Assembly: GCF_000220175.1 (NCBI RefSeq)
Contig: NZ_AFPU01000001.1
Span: 779,512 to 843,511, forward strand
Length of the DNA stretch: 64,000 nt
Direction of reading: 5' to 3'
Source: Nitrosarchaeum koreense MY1
Lineage (GTDB): Archaea; Thermoproteota; Nitrososphaeria; Nitrososphaerales; Nitrosopumilaceae
The notes below the pieces were generated by a model. The model was not told the origin of the DNA, searched no databases, and saw nothing but the letters and a program-made list of their open reading frames with translations. Positions 35,857-43,518 of this stretch are shown here, piece by piece. Position 1 is the stretch's first letter; every line of letters starts with the position of its first letter. A program made the position numbers and the translations under genes.

Positions 35857-36003
35857 TAAAAAAAATTATGTCGGTGGAATAAGTAAAACTTTCTACAAAT
35901 TAATTGGTCATATTACAACAATAATTGAAAATTTCAGACACTTACGCACGTTATTAACCAATATTAAATAATAAAGAAATACACAGGACATAGCAGAAAA
36001 CAT

Positions 36004-36159
36004 ATGCAAAACAAAAAATTAGAGGATAAAAGATATCAAGAGTTAATAAAACAAAAAGAAGAATTTGAAAAAAATAGACCACATGATATAGAATCCATGA
36101 GAAGATGGAAACATTCAATGGGCAAAATTTTGGAAGAGTTAGAATTATTTAAAAAATAA
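36004..36159 (+). CDS. Charged helical microprotein (51 aa)
   Basis: 51 residues from ATG 36004 (MQNKKLEDKRYQELIKQKEE), a long charged helix followed by RPHDIESMRRWKHSMGK. Looks like a small coiled-coil protein. No family recognised. Confidence 0.5.
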   Translation: MQNKKLEDKRYQELIKQKEEFEKNRPHDIESMRRWKHSMGKILEELELFKK

Positions 36160-36211
36160 TAAAAATTAGGATTCATTTTAAATCACATAGTTATTTTTAA
36201 AAAGAAATCAA

Positions 36212-36463
36212 CTAGCATGGGTGTGATTTTGATAAATAATTAGATTTTTCAGCTGAATTTAATAGATCTGGGTTTAATTTAAGAAGTGCAATCACACTAG
36301 AAAATGCCGGACATTGACTATCAATTGAAAATAGTTCTTCATAATTTTGGCATTGTATTATTGCATGGGAACCCCAATCACATTCAACACCATCTAACAA
36401 ATCAAAAATTACTTTAACATTACAAGAACTACATTCCAAGAGAAGATTATCAATTTTATTCAC
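36212..36463 (-). CDS. Small Cys-rich protein
   Basis: 83 residues from GTG 36463; a longer frame starts at 36496 with residues unlike the rest. A TTTAATAATATG TATA-like box is ~24 bp upstream of the GTG, which supports that start. Cysteines occur as ECSSCNVKV, VECDWGS, IIQCQ, SQCPAF and a final HPC, suggesting a zinc-binding fold. Unknown function. Confidence 0.5.
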   Translation of the reverse strand: MNKIDNLLLECSSCNVKVIFDLLDGVECDWGSHAIIQCQNYEELFSIDSQCPAFSSVIALLKLNPDLLNSAEKSNYLSKSHPC

Positions 36464-36643
36464 AATATTAAACCTACAACATATTATTAAAATCACAATA
36501 TAACTTGTAATAAAGTGATTTTAATAGTAGATTAATTTCCAAATTTGAAAAAATGATCAAGGTAATCAAACATAAAACTAGGTATAATTAAGACAATAGA
36601 TTTTTTTAAATTATGAGCGTTATTTTAGACAGAGGTCTAAGAA

Positions 36644-36850
36644 ATGACTGAATGCCCTACATGTAAACTATCCATGGAATCACATTCAACGGCAGAATTA
36701 ATGGAGTGTTGTATGAAACAGATTGGCGATGATTTTACTGAAGAAGATCATGGCGTATGCCCAAATTGTAAACATTCGATCAAAAAACATACTCATAAGG
36801 AACTTGCAGAATGTACATTGGCATTTTTTAAATCAAATATTCATGATTAA
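36644..36850 (+). CDS. Protein with two tandem Cys/His modules
   Basis: 68 residues. Two repeats share CPxCKxSxxxHxxxELxEC: CPTCKLSMESHSTAELMEC (4-22) and CPNCKHSIKKHTHKELAEC (39-57). Each offers three Cys and at least one His, so one metal ion per module is likely. Internal duplication is clear. Unrecognised family, probably zinc binding. Confidence 0.7.
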   Translation: MTECPTCKLSMESHSTAELMECCMKQIGDDFTEEDHGVCPNCKHSIKKHTHKELAECTLAFFKSNIHD

Positions 36851-36956
36851 ATAAAATATAGATTTTTAATTTTAATAAATTTAAAAAAAGTAATCAAAAA
36901 TAAAAATATGGCATTTTGAAGATAAGCATAAACAGCGGTCCATTAAATTCAAAATA

Positions 36957-37553
36957 TTGGATCAGTTAACAGAGATACTTATCGAGAAATATTCTCCCAT
37001 GTTAACAAACAAGCAAGTATGGGAATTTGACCAGATTAATGAAGATATAAAATTTGACATGGTGTATACGGAACCTGAGAATAAAGGTGAAATATCATGG
37101 AAATCAAAATTAGCTCATCTAAATAGCGACATCAGAGAAACAGTAGTGAATACTTTTGATTATCTTGCAGACGGATACGAGTTATGGATAACTAGTTCTA
37201 AACAAAATCAAAAAAAAATAGACATGTCATTAATACCATATATCATGGCGGTATTAGTAGATACAATGATTGATGAAGAAATTTGTTTAAAATTTAGAGA
37301 AGAAAATAACTACTTAGTTGTTTCAGTTGATTCACAGACAGACGTTATAGATTGTAAAGAATTCTTTGAAGAATTTTATCATCTAGCAACTGGATTCAAT
37401 TATGATGTAAACACTGGAATTCCAGATGATGAAACTGAAGCAGAAATGTACTTGACAAGATTACAAGAAGAATTCGATCTAAAAATGAAGGAGAAACTAG
37501 GTGAAAAATACCTTCCAGGAAATAGTGATCCAGATTCAATCACCTCCAAATGA
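36957..37553 (+). CDS. Acidic protein of unknown function
   Basis: 198 residues from TTG 36957. Acidic, mixed alpha/beta, single cysteines only; segments such as FDYLADGYELWITSSKQNQKK and YHLATGFNYDVNTGIPDDETEAEMYL are distinctive but unassigned. It ends in a charged helix. Soluble, no signal peptide. No operon partner apparent. Confidence 0.6.
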   Translation: MDQLTEILIEKYSPMLTNKQVWEFDQINEDIKFDMVYTEPENKGEISWKSKLAHLNSDIRETVVNTFDYLADGYELWITSSKQNQKKIDMSLIPYIMAVLVDTMIDEEICLKFREENNYLVVSVDSQTDVIDCKEFFEEFYHLATGFNYDVNTGIPDDETEAEMYLTRLQEEFDLKMKEKLGEKYLPGNSDPDSITSK

Positions 37554-37610
37554 TTGAGTCAAACAACCATATTTCATTAAACTTTAAGTTGGTAAAAATC
37601 AAAATATACT

Positions 37611-37733
37611 ATGGAACATACTAAAGAGTGCGAATATAGAAATACACATGATATGATTCATGCCAATTGTTTTTGTAAATGCCATAAGATAGTAATGATG
37701 GAATCAAAAAAAATGGATTCAAAATCATTCTAA
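37611..37733 (+). CDS. Cys/His-rich microprotein with CxCxCH motif
   Basis: 40 residues starting MEHTKECEYRNTHDMIH with the core NCFCKCHK (Cys20, 22, 24; His25) plus Cys7, His13 and His17. CxCxC spacing is typical of metallothionein-like or copper/zinc-binding peptides. It converges with a second CxCxC microprotein (37899-38027). Confidence 0.55.
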   Translation: MEHTKECEYRNTHDMIHANCFCKCHKIVMMESKKMDSKSF

Positions 37734-37898
37734 ATTTAAATTACGTATAGAACATAAATGTAAAAATTCTTTAGGGATGAGAAAATAACAATAATGCTGA
37801 TTGGCTAGATTGGGGAATAAACAATACTCACAACCTTTCTCAGACTAGAGCAGTGAAGCTCATCATTCAGGTCTGACAAACAAGGTCTTTGATGCCAG
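37734..37898. other. Intergenic stretch without clear feature
   Basis: No open frame. C-box-like and D-box-like words (ATGATGA, CTGA on the minus strand around 37840-37867) are present, but the spacing does not form a complete C/D guide RNA. Confidence 0.3.
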
Positions 37899-38027
37899 TT
37901 AGCTTTTACAGTGACAACTACATTGACAACTATCAGGGATACAGCGATTTTGTTTACAATCAAGACAACGTTTACTTCGACCAGTTTTCATTCTTAATTC
38001 TTCAATTCTTCTTGTCTTATCACTCAT
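37899..38027 (-). CDS. Metallothionein-like Cys-rich microprotein
   Basis: 42 residues: a basic helical N-terminus (MSDKTRRIEELRMKTGRSKR) and a cysteine-rich C-terminus, CLDCKQNRC then CQCSCHCK. Seven cysteines occur in the last 22 residues, four of them alternating (34, 36, 38, 40). This density is characteristic of metallothioneins and suggests soft-metal (Cu, Zn, Cd) binding. ATG start; the frame is clean. Confidence 0.6.
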   Translation of the reverse strand: MSDKTRRIEELRMKTGRSKRCLDCKQNRCIPDSCQCSCHCKS

Positions 38028-38110
38028 GAAAAGTAATACTTGTTGTATTCAAAAAGTCTTTAGATATGTAGTTCCAAGTCCTAAAATAGCAGCAAATTAT
38101 AAAAAAAGTA

Positions 38111-38479
38111 TTGCCAGAAAATAAAAGGCCATTTAAAAGATTCGGGGATAGAACGTCTCGACCAAAAACCCAAACAGATGAGGATAAAATTAGAGATTTT
38201 GTTTTACGTAACTCAAAAAATGGGTATTATACCAAAGTGTCGACACTTTCTTACAAATTTGAAATACCCATTGAGAAAGCATGGGAAATAGTAGGAGGAC
38301 TTTTGATAGATGGTTCATTAGAATCAGTTCATGATGAATTCACCGGCGAAATGAAACTATGTGAGGCAGGAAAAACATATCTAATAATGAATTTAGAACA
38401 ACAAAGGAAAAAACAAAAATCACAAGAATTCAAAAGAAACAAAAACCAAAAAAGAACAAAGACATCTAAGATAAATTAA
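38111..38479 (+). CDS. Basic DNA/RNA-binding protein with winged-helix-like core
   Basis: 122 residues from TTG 38111. A basic N-terminus (PENKRPFKRFGDRTSRPK), a winged-helix-like centre (IRDFVLRNSKNGYYTKVSTLSYKFEIPIEKAWEIVGGLL) and a very basic disordered tail (RKKQKSQEFKRNKNQKRTK). The charge suggests nucleic-acid binding. No named family. Confidence 0.6.
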   Translation: MPENKRPFKRFGDRTSRPKTQTDEDKIRDFVLRNSKNGYYTKVSTLSYKFEIPIEKAWEIVGGLLIDGSLESVHDEFTGEMKLCEAGKTYLIMNLEQQRKKQKSQEFKRNKNQKRTKTSKIN

Positions 38480-38540
38480 GTATGATTTTTTAAAAATTAT
38501 TCAAGATAACTTTTAATTTTTATACAATTTAAGGCAGATT

Positions 38541-38627
38541 ATGGAAATTGAAGATAACCTTCCAGCCCAGTGTCACTCAATGATTAAATCAAAAAAGAAA
38601 ACAGAGACAGATTCGTTAAAGTTATGA
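38541..38627 (+). CDS. Upstream microprotein coupled to 38624 gene
   Basis: 28 residues (MEIEDNLPAQCHSMIKSKKK plus a short tail). The stop overlaps the next start as ATGA, suggesting a leader peptide or a translationally coupled small gene. No family recognised. Confidence 0.45.
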   Translation: MEIEDNLPAQCHSMIKSKKKTETDSLKL

Positions 38628-38974
38628 CAAAACTAAACAAACAAGACAAAATAGAGTTTGATAAAATTCTGTATTCAATTGAAGGAAAATTAGATGAAAA
38701 ATTGATTAGATTGATGTTGGATTTAATTTTTAAAACAAACTGGATAAACACTAATGCAACTAATCTATATAAAAATAACATTAAAGAAATTCCAGATAAA
38801 TCACTAGACGCATTCATACTAGGAAGCCATCTAGGACAAATATATCAAATAACTTTAGAATTATCTAAAAAACTAGAATTAACGTTATCACACAATCAAA
38901 AAAATATTTTAAGAGAATTTATTTTTTTCCTAGTTTTGCTTCGCCAGAAAAACCAAAAACAGAGTAATATATAA
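38624..38974 (+). CDS. Helical protein of unknown function
   Basis: 116 residues, all-helical, with LNKQDKIEFDKILYSIEGKLDE and LGSHLGQIYQITLELSKKLEL. No cysteines, no membrane helix. ATG start inside the stop of the 28-codon frame before it. Not recognised. Confidence 0.55.
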   Translation: MTKLNKQDKIEFDKILYSIEGKLDEKLIRLMLDLIFKTNWINTNATNLYKNNIKEIPDKSLDAFILGSHLGQIYQITLELSKKLELTLSHNQKNILREFIFFLVLLRQKNQKQSNI

Positions 38975-39008
38975 CAAACCTTAATTTTCTATAGATATAC
39001 AAAAAACT

Positions 39009-39155
39009 ATGATACAATGCAAGATCTGCGGAACGCCGTTAGGAAAAGAACCAACATCTCAACAATTAGACGAGCATTGGAAAAAACAACACGAATGGCA
39101 TTGGAAAATCAATCAAGATAAAACTCCAGAAGAGGCACTTTTAAAGAAAAAATAA
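39009..39155 (+). CDS. Zinc-finger microprotein
   Basis: 48 residues: MIQCKICGTPLGKEPTSQQL, then DEHWKKQHEWHW. CxxC with two histidines 22 and 27 residues later gives a C2H2-like set, and the charged C-terminus follows. Typical of the small fingers in this region. Confidence 0.6.
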   Translation: MIQCKICGTPLGKEPTSQQLDEHWKKQHEWHWKINQDKTPEEALLKKK

Positions 39156-39195
39156 TAGTGCAAGCGTCTTTATCATAGATAAAATATTATAAATC

Positions 39196-39534
39196 ATGGA
39201 ATTTATGATTACGATTTTACATTTTCATAAAGGTAATGATATTGACAATATAATTTTTGGTAAAAAACAAAATGAAAATAAAGTTAATGAAGACATTCGA
39301 ATTTTTCCATCGGGAGGATTAACAAAAAAAGGAGGAATACAAGAAAAATATTTGAAAATAAATCTTAAAAAAAATAATGATTTTAATTTAGAATTATTAT
39401 CAGATTTCCTATCACATAGATTATCATCAATTGATGATGCCGATAGCCTAAAGATTGGCAATACAAAAGTGGAATTAAAAAAAAATGAGATTAAAAAAGC
39501 ATTAAAGGATCATTTAGATGAAATTTTAAGTTGA
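39196..39534 (+). CDS. Protein of unknown function
   Basis: 112 residues, mixed alpha/beta, starting MEFMITILHFHKGNDIDNIIFG. Lysine/aspartate-rich, no cysteines. The stop codon lies inside the 5' arm of structured RNA B. Function not recognised. Confidence 0.55.
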   Translation: MEFMITILHFHKGNDIDNIIFGKKQNENKVNEDIRIFPSGGLTKKGGIQEKYLKINLKKNNDFNLELLSDFLSHRLSSIDDADSLKIGNTKVELKKNEIKKALKDHLDEILS

Positions 39535-39591
39535 CGTCTTGGAGTAGTAATCGTTTATAGCATGCCTAGACCACTAAACGAAGGCGTCAAT
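39530..39591 (+). ncRNA. Predicted structured element B at gene 3' end
   Basis: GTTGACGTCTT (39530-39540) pairs with AAGGCGTCAAT (39581-39591), 11 pairs including two G-U wobbles; CGTTTA (39552-39557) pairs with TAAACG (39575-39580), stacked directly on the first stem on the 3' side. Wobble pairs point to RNA. It overlaps the stop codon of the upstream gene, so it may be a 3'-UTR structure. Confidence 0.5.
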
Positions 39592-39609
39592 ATCATACAA
39601 TGCAGGTGG

Positions 39610-39678
39610 TATAAAACCAGGCATCAGGTAATTTTGAACATTTGTTTAGTTCAAACTAAAAATTAAAACTAATGTTCA
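39610..39678 (+). ncRNA. Predicted structured RNA H with TATA box
   Basis: TATAAAA at 39610-39616 is followed about 24 bp later by TGAACAT (39635-39641), which pairs with ATGTTCA (39672-39678); inside, TTTAGTT (39645-39651) faces AACTAAA (39654-39660). No coding frame spans it. Confidence 0.4.
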
Positions 39679-39812
39679 ATAATCAAATTCAAGAAACATA
39701 TCATCAAAAAAAAATAATTAGGCTCCAATTTTTGTAAAAAAACTATTTTTGAGCTTATTTATGTGAAAAAATTTACTTAGGTATAGTAATACAAATTTTG
39801 AATTATTTAGTC

Positions 39813-40043
39813 ATGACAACAATAGAGGCATACGATATGAAAATACGTAAAAAAGTGACCATGAAAAATCCAAAACCATATCTGATGAAAAATGGGTCAT
39901 GGGCATTAAAAGGAACTAGTTCTGCCACTGGGATTACATTATTCAAAATTGTTGGCAAAAAACCTTCATTGTCTCATTCAAAACTAGACTATCTGAAAAA
40001 TATGTTTACTAGCAGAAAATGTGAATGCGATAAATTCTGCTAA
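39813..40043 (+). CDS. DUF5679-like protein lacking zinc cysteines
   Basis: 76 residues from ATG 39813 (TTG 39798 would add five). The sequence follows the DUF5679 layout (AYCxxCxxKxxMKNPxxxxLKNGxxALKGxCxxCGxxLFKI) but reads AYDMKIRKKVTMKNPKPYLM and ALKGTSSATGITLFKI. All four canonical zinc cysteines are replaced. Three cysteines occur instead at the very end (KCECDKFC). The framework is otherwise well kept. Confidence 0.65.
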   Translation: MTTIEAYDMKIRKKVTMKNPKPYLMKNGSWALKGTSSATGITLFKIVGKKPSLSHSKLDYLKNMFTSRKCECDKFC

Positions 40044-40130
40044 TATTTTTTATATTTAAAAATTTGTAGTTTAAATGTTTAGTTAAATCGGATTGGATAT
40101 TTTTTAAATAATTGTTTAAGATCATCAAAT

Positions 40131-40658
40131 ATGCAATTCGAAAGTGTTAATTTGAGAATTACTCACAAAATAATAATGTCTTTAGATATAGAGTGGCATA
40201 GAAATTTTTATGGTATATCGTGGGCATATGAAAAAGACCGCTTAGTTGTATCAATGGTTTTTGAAGATAAAAAAGAAGCTTTAGAAGTCTCTAAAGAGAT
40301 TGAAGATTGGAGCGATAAATTTACCAGATTAACAATCATAGAAAGAGAGAATGGAGAATATTCTATTTGTTGTTTTCAAGATCCACAAATTTCAAAGAGT
40401 AAAAAGAATATCGGATTATACCGTACAGGAATGCCGCAAAGTGGAGGATATGAGCAAGTAAAACCAATGATTGAAGAAAAATCACCTTTGTTGCAAATTG
40501 CACATGCTGCAGATGTTAGAGATATGAACACATATGAACAAATATCAAGACTTGTACCTATGAGAAAATATAGAATTATTTCAGAAAAGGATTTGAAAAG
40601 ACAAGAATTCTTTTATGAAAAAATGGCAGACAAATACAATCAAAATGAAACAAATTAG
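40131..40658 (+). CDS. Protein of unknown function
   Basis: 175 residues from ATG 40131. Soluble alpha/beta; the first half holds IEWHRNFYGISWAYEKDRLV and EVSKEIEDWSDKFTRLTIIERENG, which resemble a short sensor-like fold. The C-terminal part is helical and charged. Single cysteines only. No family recognised. Confidence 0.6.
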   Translation: MQFESVNLRITHKIIMSLDIEWHRNFYGISWAYEKDRLVVSMVFEDKKEALEVSKEIEDWSDKFTRLTIIERENGEYSICCFQDPQISKSKKNIGLYRTGMPQSGGYEQVKPMIEEKSPLLQIAHAADVRDMNTYEQISRLVPMRKYRIISEKDLKRQEFFYEKMADKYNQNETN

Positions 40659-40805
40659 ATGTAAAAATACTCAGTTAAAAAAACCATATTTGACATTATA
40701 ACTAATTAAAATTTGTATTATAGAATGACCAATCCATTATAATCTAAAAAAAATACATAAATTCCTCATGATAATACTTTGTAGCCATTGTAGATGATTC
40801 TGGGG

Positions 40806-40871
40806 ATACTTGGTTAGACTTAACAAAAAATCAATCTGATGATATGTGTCTAAGTTAATCTAACCAAGTTT
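40806..40871 (+). ncRNA. Long hairpin E (16-bp stem, one bulge)
   Basis: ACTTGGTTAGA-c-TTAAC (40808-40824) pairs with GTTAATCTAACCAAGT (40854-40869), interrupted only by bulged C40819. The 29-nt loop holds CTGATGAT. Intergenic, before the 40926 membrane-protein gene; the strand of transcription is uncertain. Confidence 0.5.
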
Positions 40872-40925
40872 CAAATTTTAACATCATGACTAGGAATAAA
40901 TTAAAATGAATTTAGGAGATATCAA

Positions 40926-41132
40926 TTGAAAATCACTGAATTTAGGCATCCAAGTATTTTATCATTAATGGTAGGTTTAACTTTAACATTATTTGGTGCC
41001 ACAATATTGTTGAATCCTCAAGACAATACTACAAACATAGTTTTTTTGAGTATGTTTGGAATTGGATTATTCATTTTAGGTTTAAGTTGTTCATTATTAT
41101 ATCAAATAAGAAGAGCAAGAATCAAACCATAA
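40926..41132 (+). CDS. Two-helix small membrane protein
   Basis: 68 residues from TTG 40926, with two transmembrane helices (about 11-31 and 39-60), a short loop (NPQDNTTN) and a basic end (RRARIKP). No family. Coding supported by the regular helix-loop-helix pattern. Confidence 0.55.
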   Translation: MKITEFRHPSILSLMVGLTLTLFGATILLNPQDNTTNIVFLSMFGIGLFILGLSCSLLYQIRRARIKP

Positions 41133-41180
41133 CAATTTTCAAAAACATAGTATTTTAAGACCAAAAAAAATAGTTTATTG

Positions 41181-41531
41181 ATGACAGAACATAATCTACA
41201 AGGATCAGGGGGATATGTCATAGCTGAATTGACTGAAGAGCAAGCCAAAAAAGCAGATTTAGGAGTTGGAAAGTTATTTTTAGCGCCAATAGGTAAACTG
41301 GAAGAACAAAAAATGTCAAAACATTATTGTAAAAACTGTGAAAAAGAATTTGACAATCCACCAAAGATACATCTAGAAGAAAATACCAGTGAACAAGTTT
41401 CGGATAATTTAATCCTAGTAGAAAGAGGCCAATATACATGTCAACAATGCAGTAGCATTATTGGGGAATACAGAGTGTTTCAGAAGAAAGACGAATCAAG
41501 TGATGCAGGTAATGCTAGGCCTAGTCAATAA
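41181..41531 (+). CDS. Zinc-ribbon protein
   Basis: 116 residues from ATG 41181 (a preceding TTG is less likely). Cys pairs YCKNC and TCQQC flank a ~50-residue insert, giving a treble-clef or ribbon. A preceding helix-turn region (IAELTEEQAKKADLGVGKLF) is of unknown type. Probably one zinc site. Unrecognised function. Confidence 0.6.
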   Translation: MTEHNLQGSGGYVIAELTEEQAKKADLGVGKLFLAPIGKLEEQKMSKHYCKNCEKEFDNPPKIHLEENTSEQVSDNLILVERGQYTCQQCSSIIGEYRVFQKKDESSDAGNARPSQ

Positions 41532-41586
41532 AACACATTGTACAAAAACAATATCCTTAAGTTTAGAATTAAATAGTAAACTAACA

Positions 41587-41730
41587 ATGTCTAGTACATT
41601 ATTTAAGATAAAATGTGAAAAAGGTCACAAAGGAAATGCCTTGTTATGGGGTGAAGAAACGATTCAAAAGTACATTGAAAGTAAAAAATGCAATAGTTGT
41701 GGTTCCCCCATACATCAGATACCCAAATAA
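41587..41730 (+). CDS. Zinc-ribbon microprotein
   Basis: 47 residues from ATG 41587; a longer frame reaches back to 41461 inside the preceding gene and is rejected. MSSTLFKIKCEKGHKGNALL carries C-x3-H, and CNSCGSP supplies a CxxC. The pattern is a one-zinc ribbon. Confidence 0.6.
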   Translation: MSSTLFKIKCEKGHKGNALLWGEETIQKYIESKKCNSCGSPIHQIPK

Positions 41731-41792
41731 AATTCAGAATAATTAGAAAAATTTTAAGAATTACTTAATAAGATATTTTTCACATACAATTC

Positions 41793-42440
41793 ATGAATTC
41801 AAAAGAAAATCCTGAAAAAATATACCCAGCAGGATATGAATCAACCATAAAAAGTCAAAACGATAGCAATGTTAGAAATCAATTACTCTTTGAAATTCTA
41901 AAAACGTCACCAACTGAATTTATCAATACAGATTTGTTCACAGTGATGTCAAAAAGACGTTCAACTAGAAAGTTTAGTGATAAAATTGTAGAGACTGTAA
42001 AAATTGATAAGATAATAGCTGCTGCAGACACAGCGCCTACTGCGGGAAATTTTCAAGGATTTGAAATTTTTTATGTTAAAAGCTCAGTAAAAAAACAACA
42101 ATTAGTTGAAGCATGTAATAATCAACCATACGTAAATGCACCTCTAGTTCTGGTTTTTTGTAAAAATCCTTCACGAGTTAAATTTGATTTTCCTGAAGAA
42201 ATTCTCAAAAAATTTGCAATACAGGATGCAACATTAGCGGCTGCATATTCACAGCTTGCAGCTCAAGCATTAGGATTGAGTTCCATATGGATCGGAATGT
42301 TTGATGAACAAAAAGTAATGAATGTCATCAATACAAAATTGATTCCATCGTCAGTATTATGCATCGGATATCCTAAACAAGACAAATTCCCAAAGCCACG
42401 AAGGAATCTCAAAGAATTGGTACACGTAGTATGGGAATAA
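41793..42440 (+). CDS. Nitroreductase-family flavoprotein
   Basis: 215 residues. FMN-binding signatures: KRRSTRKFSDKIV (RRS motif), AADTAPTAGNFQGFEI (substrate/FMN loop) and LAAQALGLSSIWIGMFDE. Members reduce nitro compounds, quinones or flavins using NAD(P)H. An N-terminal extension of about 45 residues precedes the core. The physiological substrate is unknown. Confidence 0.85.
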   Translation: MNSKENPEKIYPAGYESTIKSQNDSNVRNQLLFEILKTSPTEFINTDLFTVMSKRRSTRKFSDKIVETVKIDKIIAAADTAPTAGNFQGFEIFYVKSSVKKQQLVEACNNQPYVNAPLVLVFCKNPSRVKFDFPEEILKKFAIQDATLAAAYSQLAAQALGLSSIWIGMFDEQKVMNVINTKLIPSSVLCIGYPKQDKFPKPRRNLKELVHVVWE

Positions 42441-42467
42441 AAATAAGATAACATTAATTAAAAAAAC

Positions 42468-42483
42468 TAAAAAATCTTTTTTA
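42468..42483. terminator. Bidirectional A/T terminator between convergent genes
   Basis: CTAAAAAATCTTTTTTATTA (around 42467-42485) provides T runs on both strands between the nitroreductase gene and the convergent 42484 gene. Confidence 0.4.
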
Positions 42484-42681
42484 TTATCGCATTTTATCCC
42501 TACAAACACCACATAGATAATTTTTCTTAAAATTTGTAATCTCAATTTTAAATTCATCTGTATCAAAATAATTTTCTCCAGTCTTCATTCCTCCAGGTAC
42601 TTTTTTATCACATTTTGAGCATTTTAGATCAAGTTCAAATTTGATTTTCTTTTCATCCTTTCCAACTTTTCCAATAATCAT
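42484..42681 (-). CDS. Zinc-binding small protein
   Basis: 65 residues with two CxxC pairs, KCSKC (about 21-24) and LCGVC (about 57-60), separated by a charged beta segment. It resembles a small zinc ribbon with a basic C-terminus (RDKMR). Convergent with the nitroreductase gene. Function unknown. Confidence 0.6.
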   Translation of the reverse strand: MIIGKVGKDEKKIKFELDLKCSKCDKKVPGGMKTGENYFDTDEFKIEITNFKKNYLCGVCRDKMR

Positions 42682-42755
42682 ACATGATTCACATTACTTG
42701 AATTTTTTATATAGTATACAAATCTTAAGTTTTAAGTAAGTAAATTCTAGAAAAA

Positions 42756-43439
42756 ATGATGGAGTTTTCTCAAATTGAAGAGCCGCAGATTGAAAAACCA
42801 ATAGTTATTGCTGCAATGCAAGATATGGGAAATGTTGGAAGTATTGTAGTTAATTTCATCAATAATAGTTTAAAAACAAAAAAATTCAGAATTGCAAAAA
42901 CGCCATATCCAACATATGTGGTAGATGAAGGAGGTCACATAAATTTACCAAATGAAAGTTGGGAATACAGATATGCAGATGGATTAATTGTTTTTGGCGG
43001 AGGTACGGGTCAACCGCAAGACACCCCCGAACTATATGCTTTGTGCCAAGATGTAATTGATATTTCAAAAAAATATTCTGCCAAATTTATTTACACACTT
43101 GGAGGATTTCACACAAATAGGATACTAGATAAAAACCCAAAAACATTTGTAACTTCAACGTCAATTGAGCTGACTAAACAAATGCAAGAATTAGGCGTTT
43201 TAACAACACCCCAAAAGTCAATAATTACAGGATTCAATGGATTGATCTTAGGATTTGCTAAACAAAATGGCATTCAAGGAATGGGAATATATGGAGAATT
43301 AAATCAGCCTGAAATTCCACAGTACAGAGCAGCAATTAGCATAATCAAAACATTAGAAAAGCTAACTTATAGAAAATTAGGGGATACAACAAGATTAGAA
43401 TTACTCGCTCAAGAGATTGAAAAAAGTTTTGAAAATTAA
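42756..43439 (+). CDS. PAC2 (proteasome assembly chaperone 2) family protein
   Basis: 227 residues, matching the archaeal PAC2/DUF75 layout: IVIAAMQDMGNVGSIVVNFI, VVDEGG, a nucleoside-phosphorylase-like core with VFGGGTGQPQD and LGGFHTNR, and GFNGLILG. Archaeal homologues are linked to proteasome assembly or ATP-grasp ligases; a direct chaperone role is inferred. ATG start; monocistronic in appearance. Confidence 0.8.
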   Translation: MMEFSQIEEPQIEKPIVIAAMQDMGNVGSIVVNFINNSLKTKKFRIAKTPYPTYVVDEGGHINLPNESWEYRYADGLIVFGGGTGQPQDTPELYALCQDVIDISKKYSAKFIYTLGGFHTNRILDKNPKTFVTSTSIELTKQMQELGVLTTPQKSIITGFNGLILGFAKQNGIQGMGIYGELNQPEIPQYRAAISIIKTLEKLTYRKLGDTTRLELLAQEIEKSFEN

Positions 43440-43518
43440 TTAAATATCAAGATAACATCAAACCGCATAATTTTATTATTACATCATTACAAAAAAAATA
43501 TTGCAATATACACACGTC

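Noticed and set aside
37760-37880. C/D-box guide RNA on the minus strand
   Set aside because: ATGATGA and CTGA words are present, but the guide is 16 nt and no convincing C'/D pair follows, so the canonical layout is incomplete.
39530-39591. Degenerate tRNA on the minus strand (GTTTAGTGGTCTAGGC looked like a D arm)
   Set aside because: Too short and without a T-arm or anticodon stem; better described as a simple two-stem element.
41461-41586. N-terminal extension of the 41587 zinc-ribbon protein
   Set aside because: It overlaps the preceding gene and reads as unrelated residues; ATG 41587 starts the ribbon cleanly.
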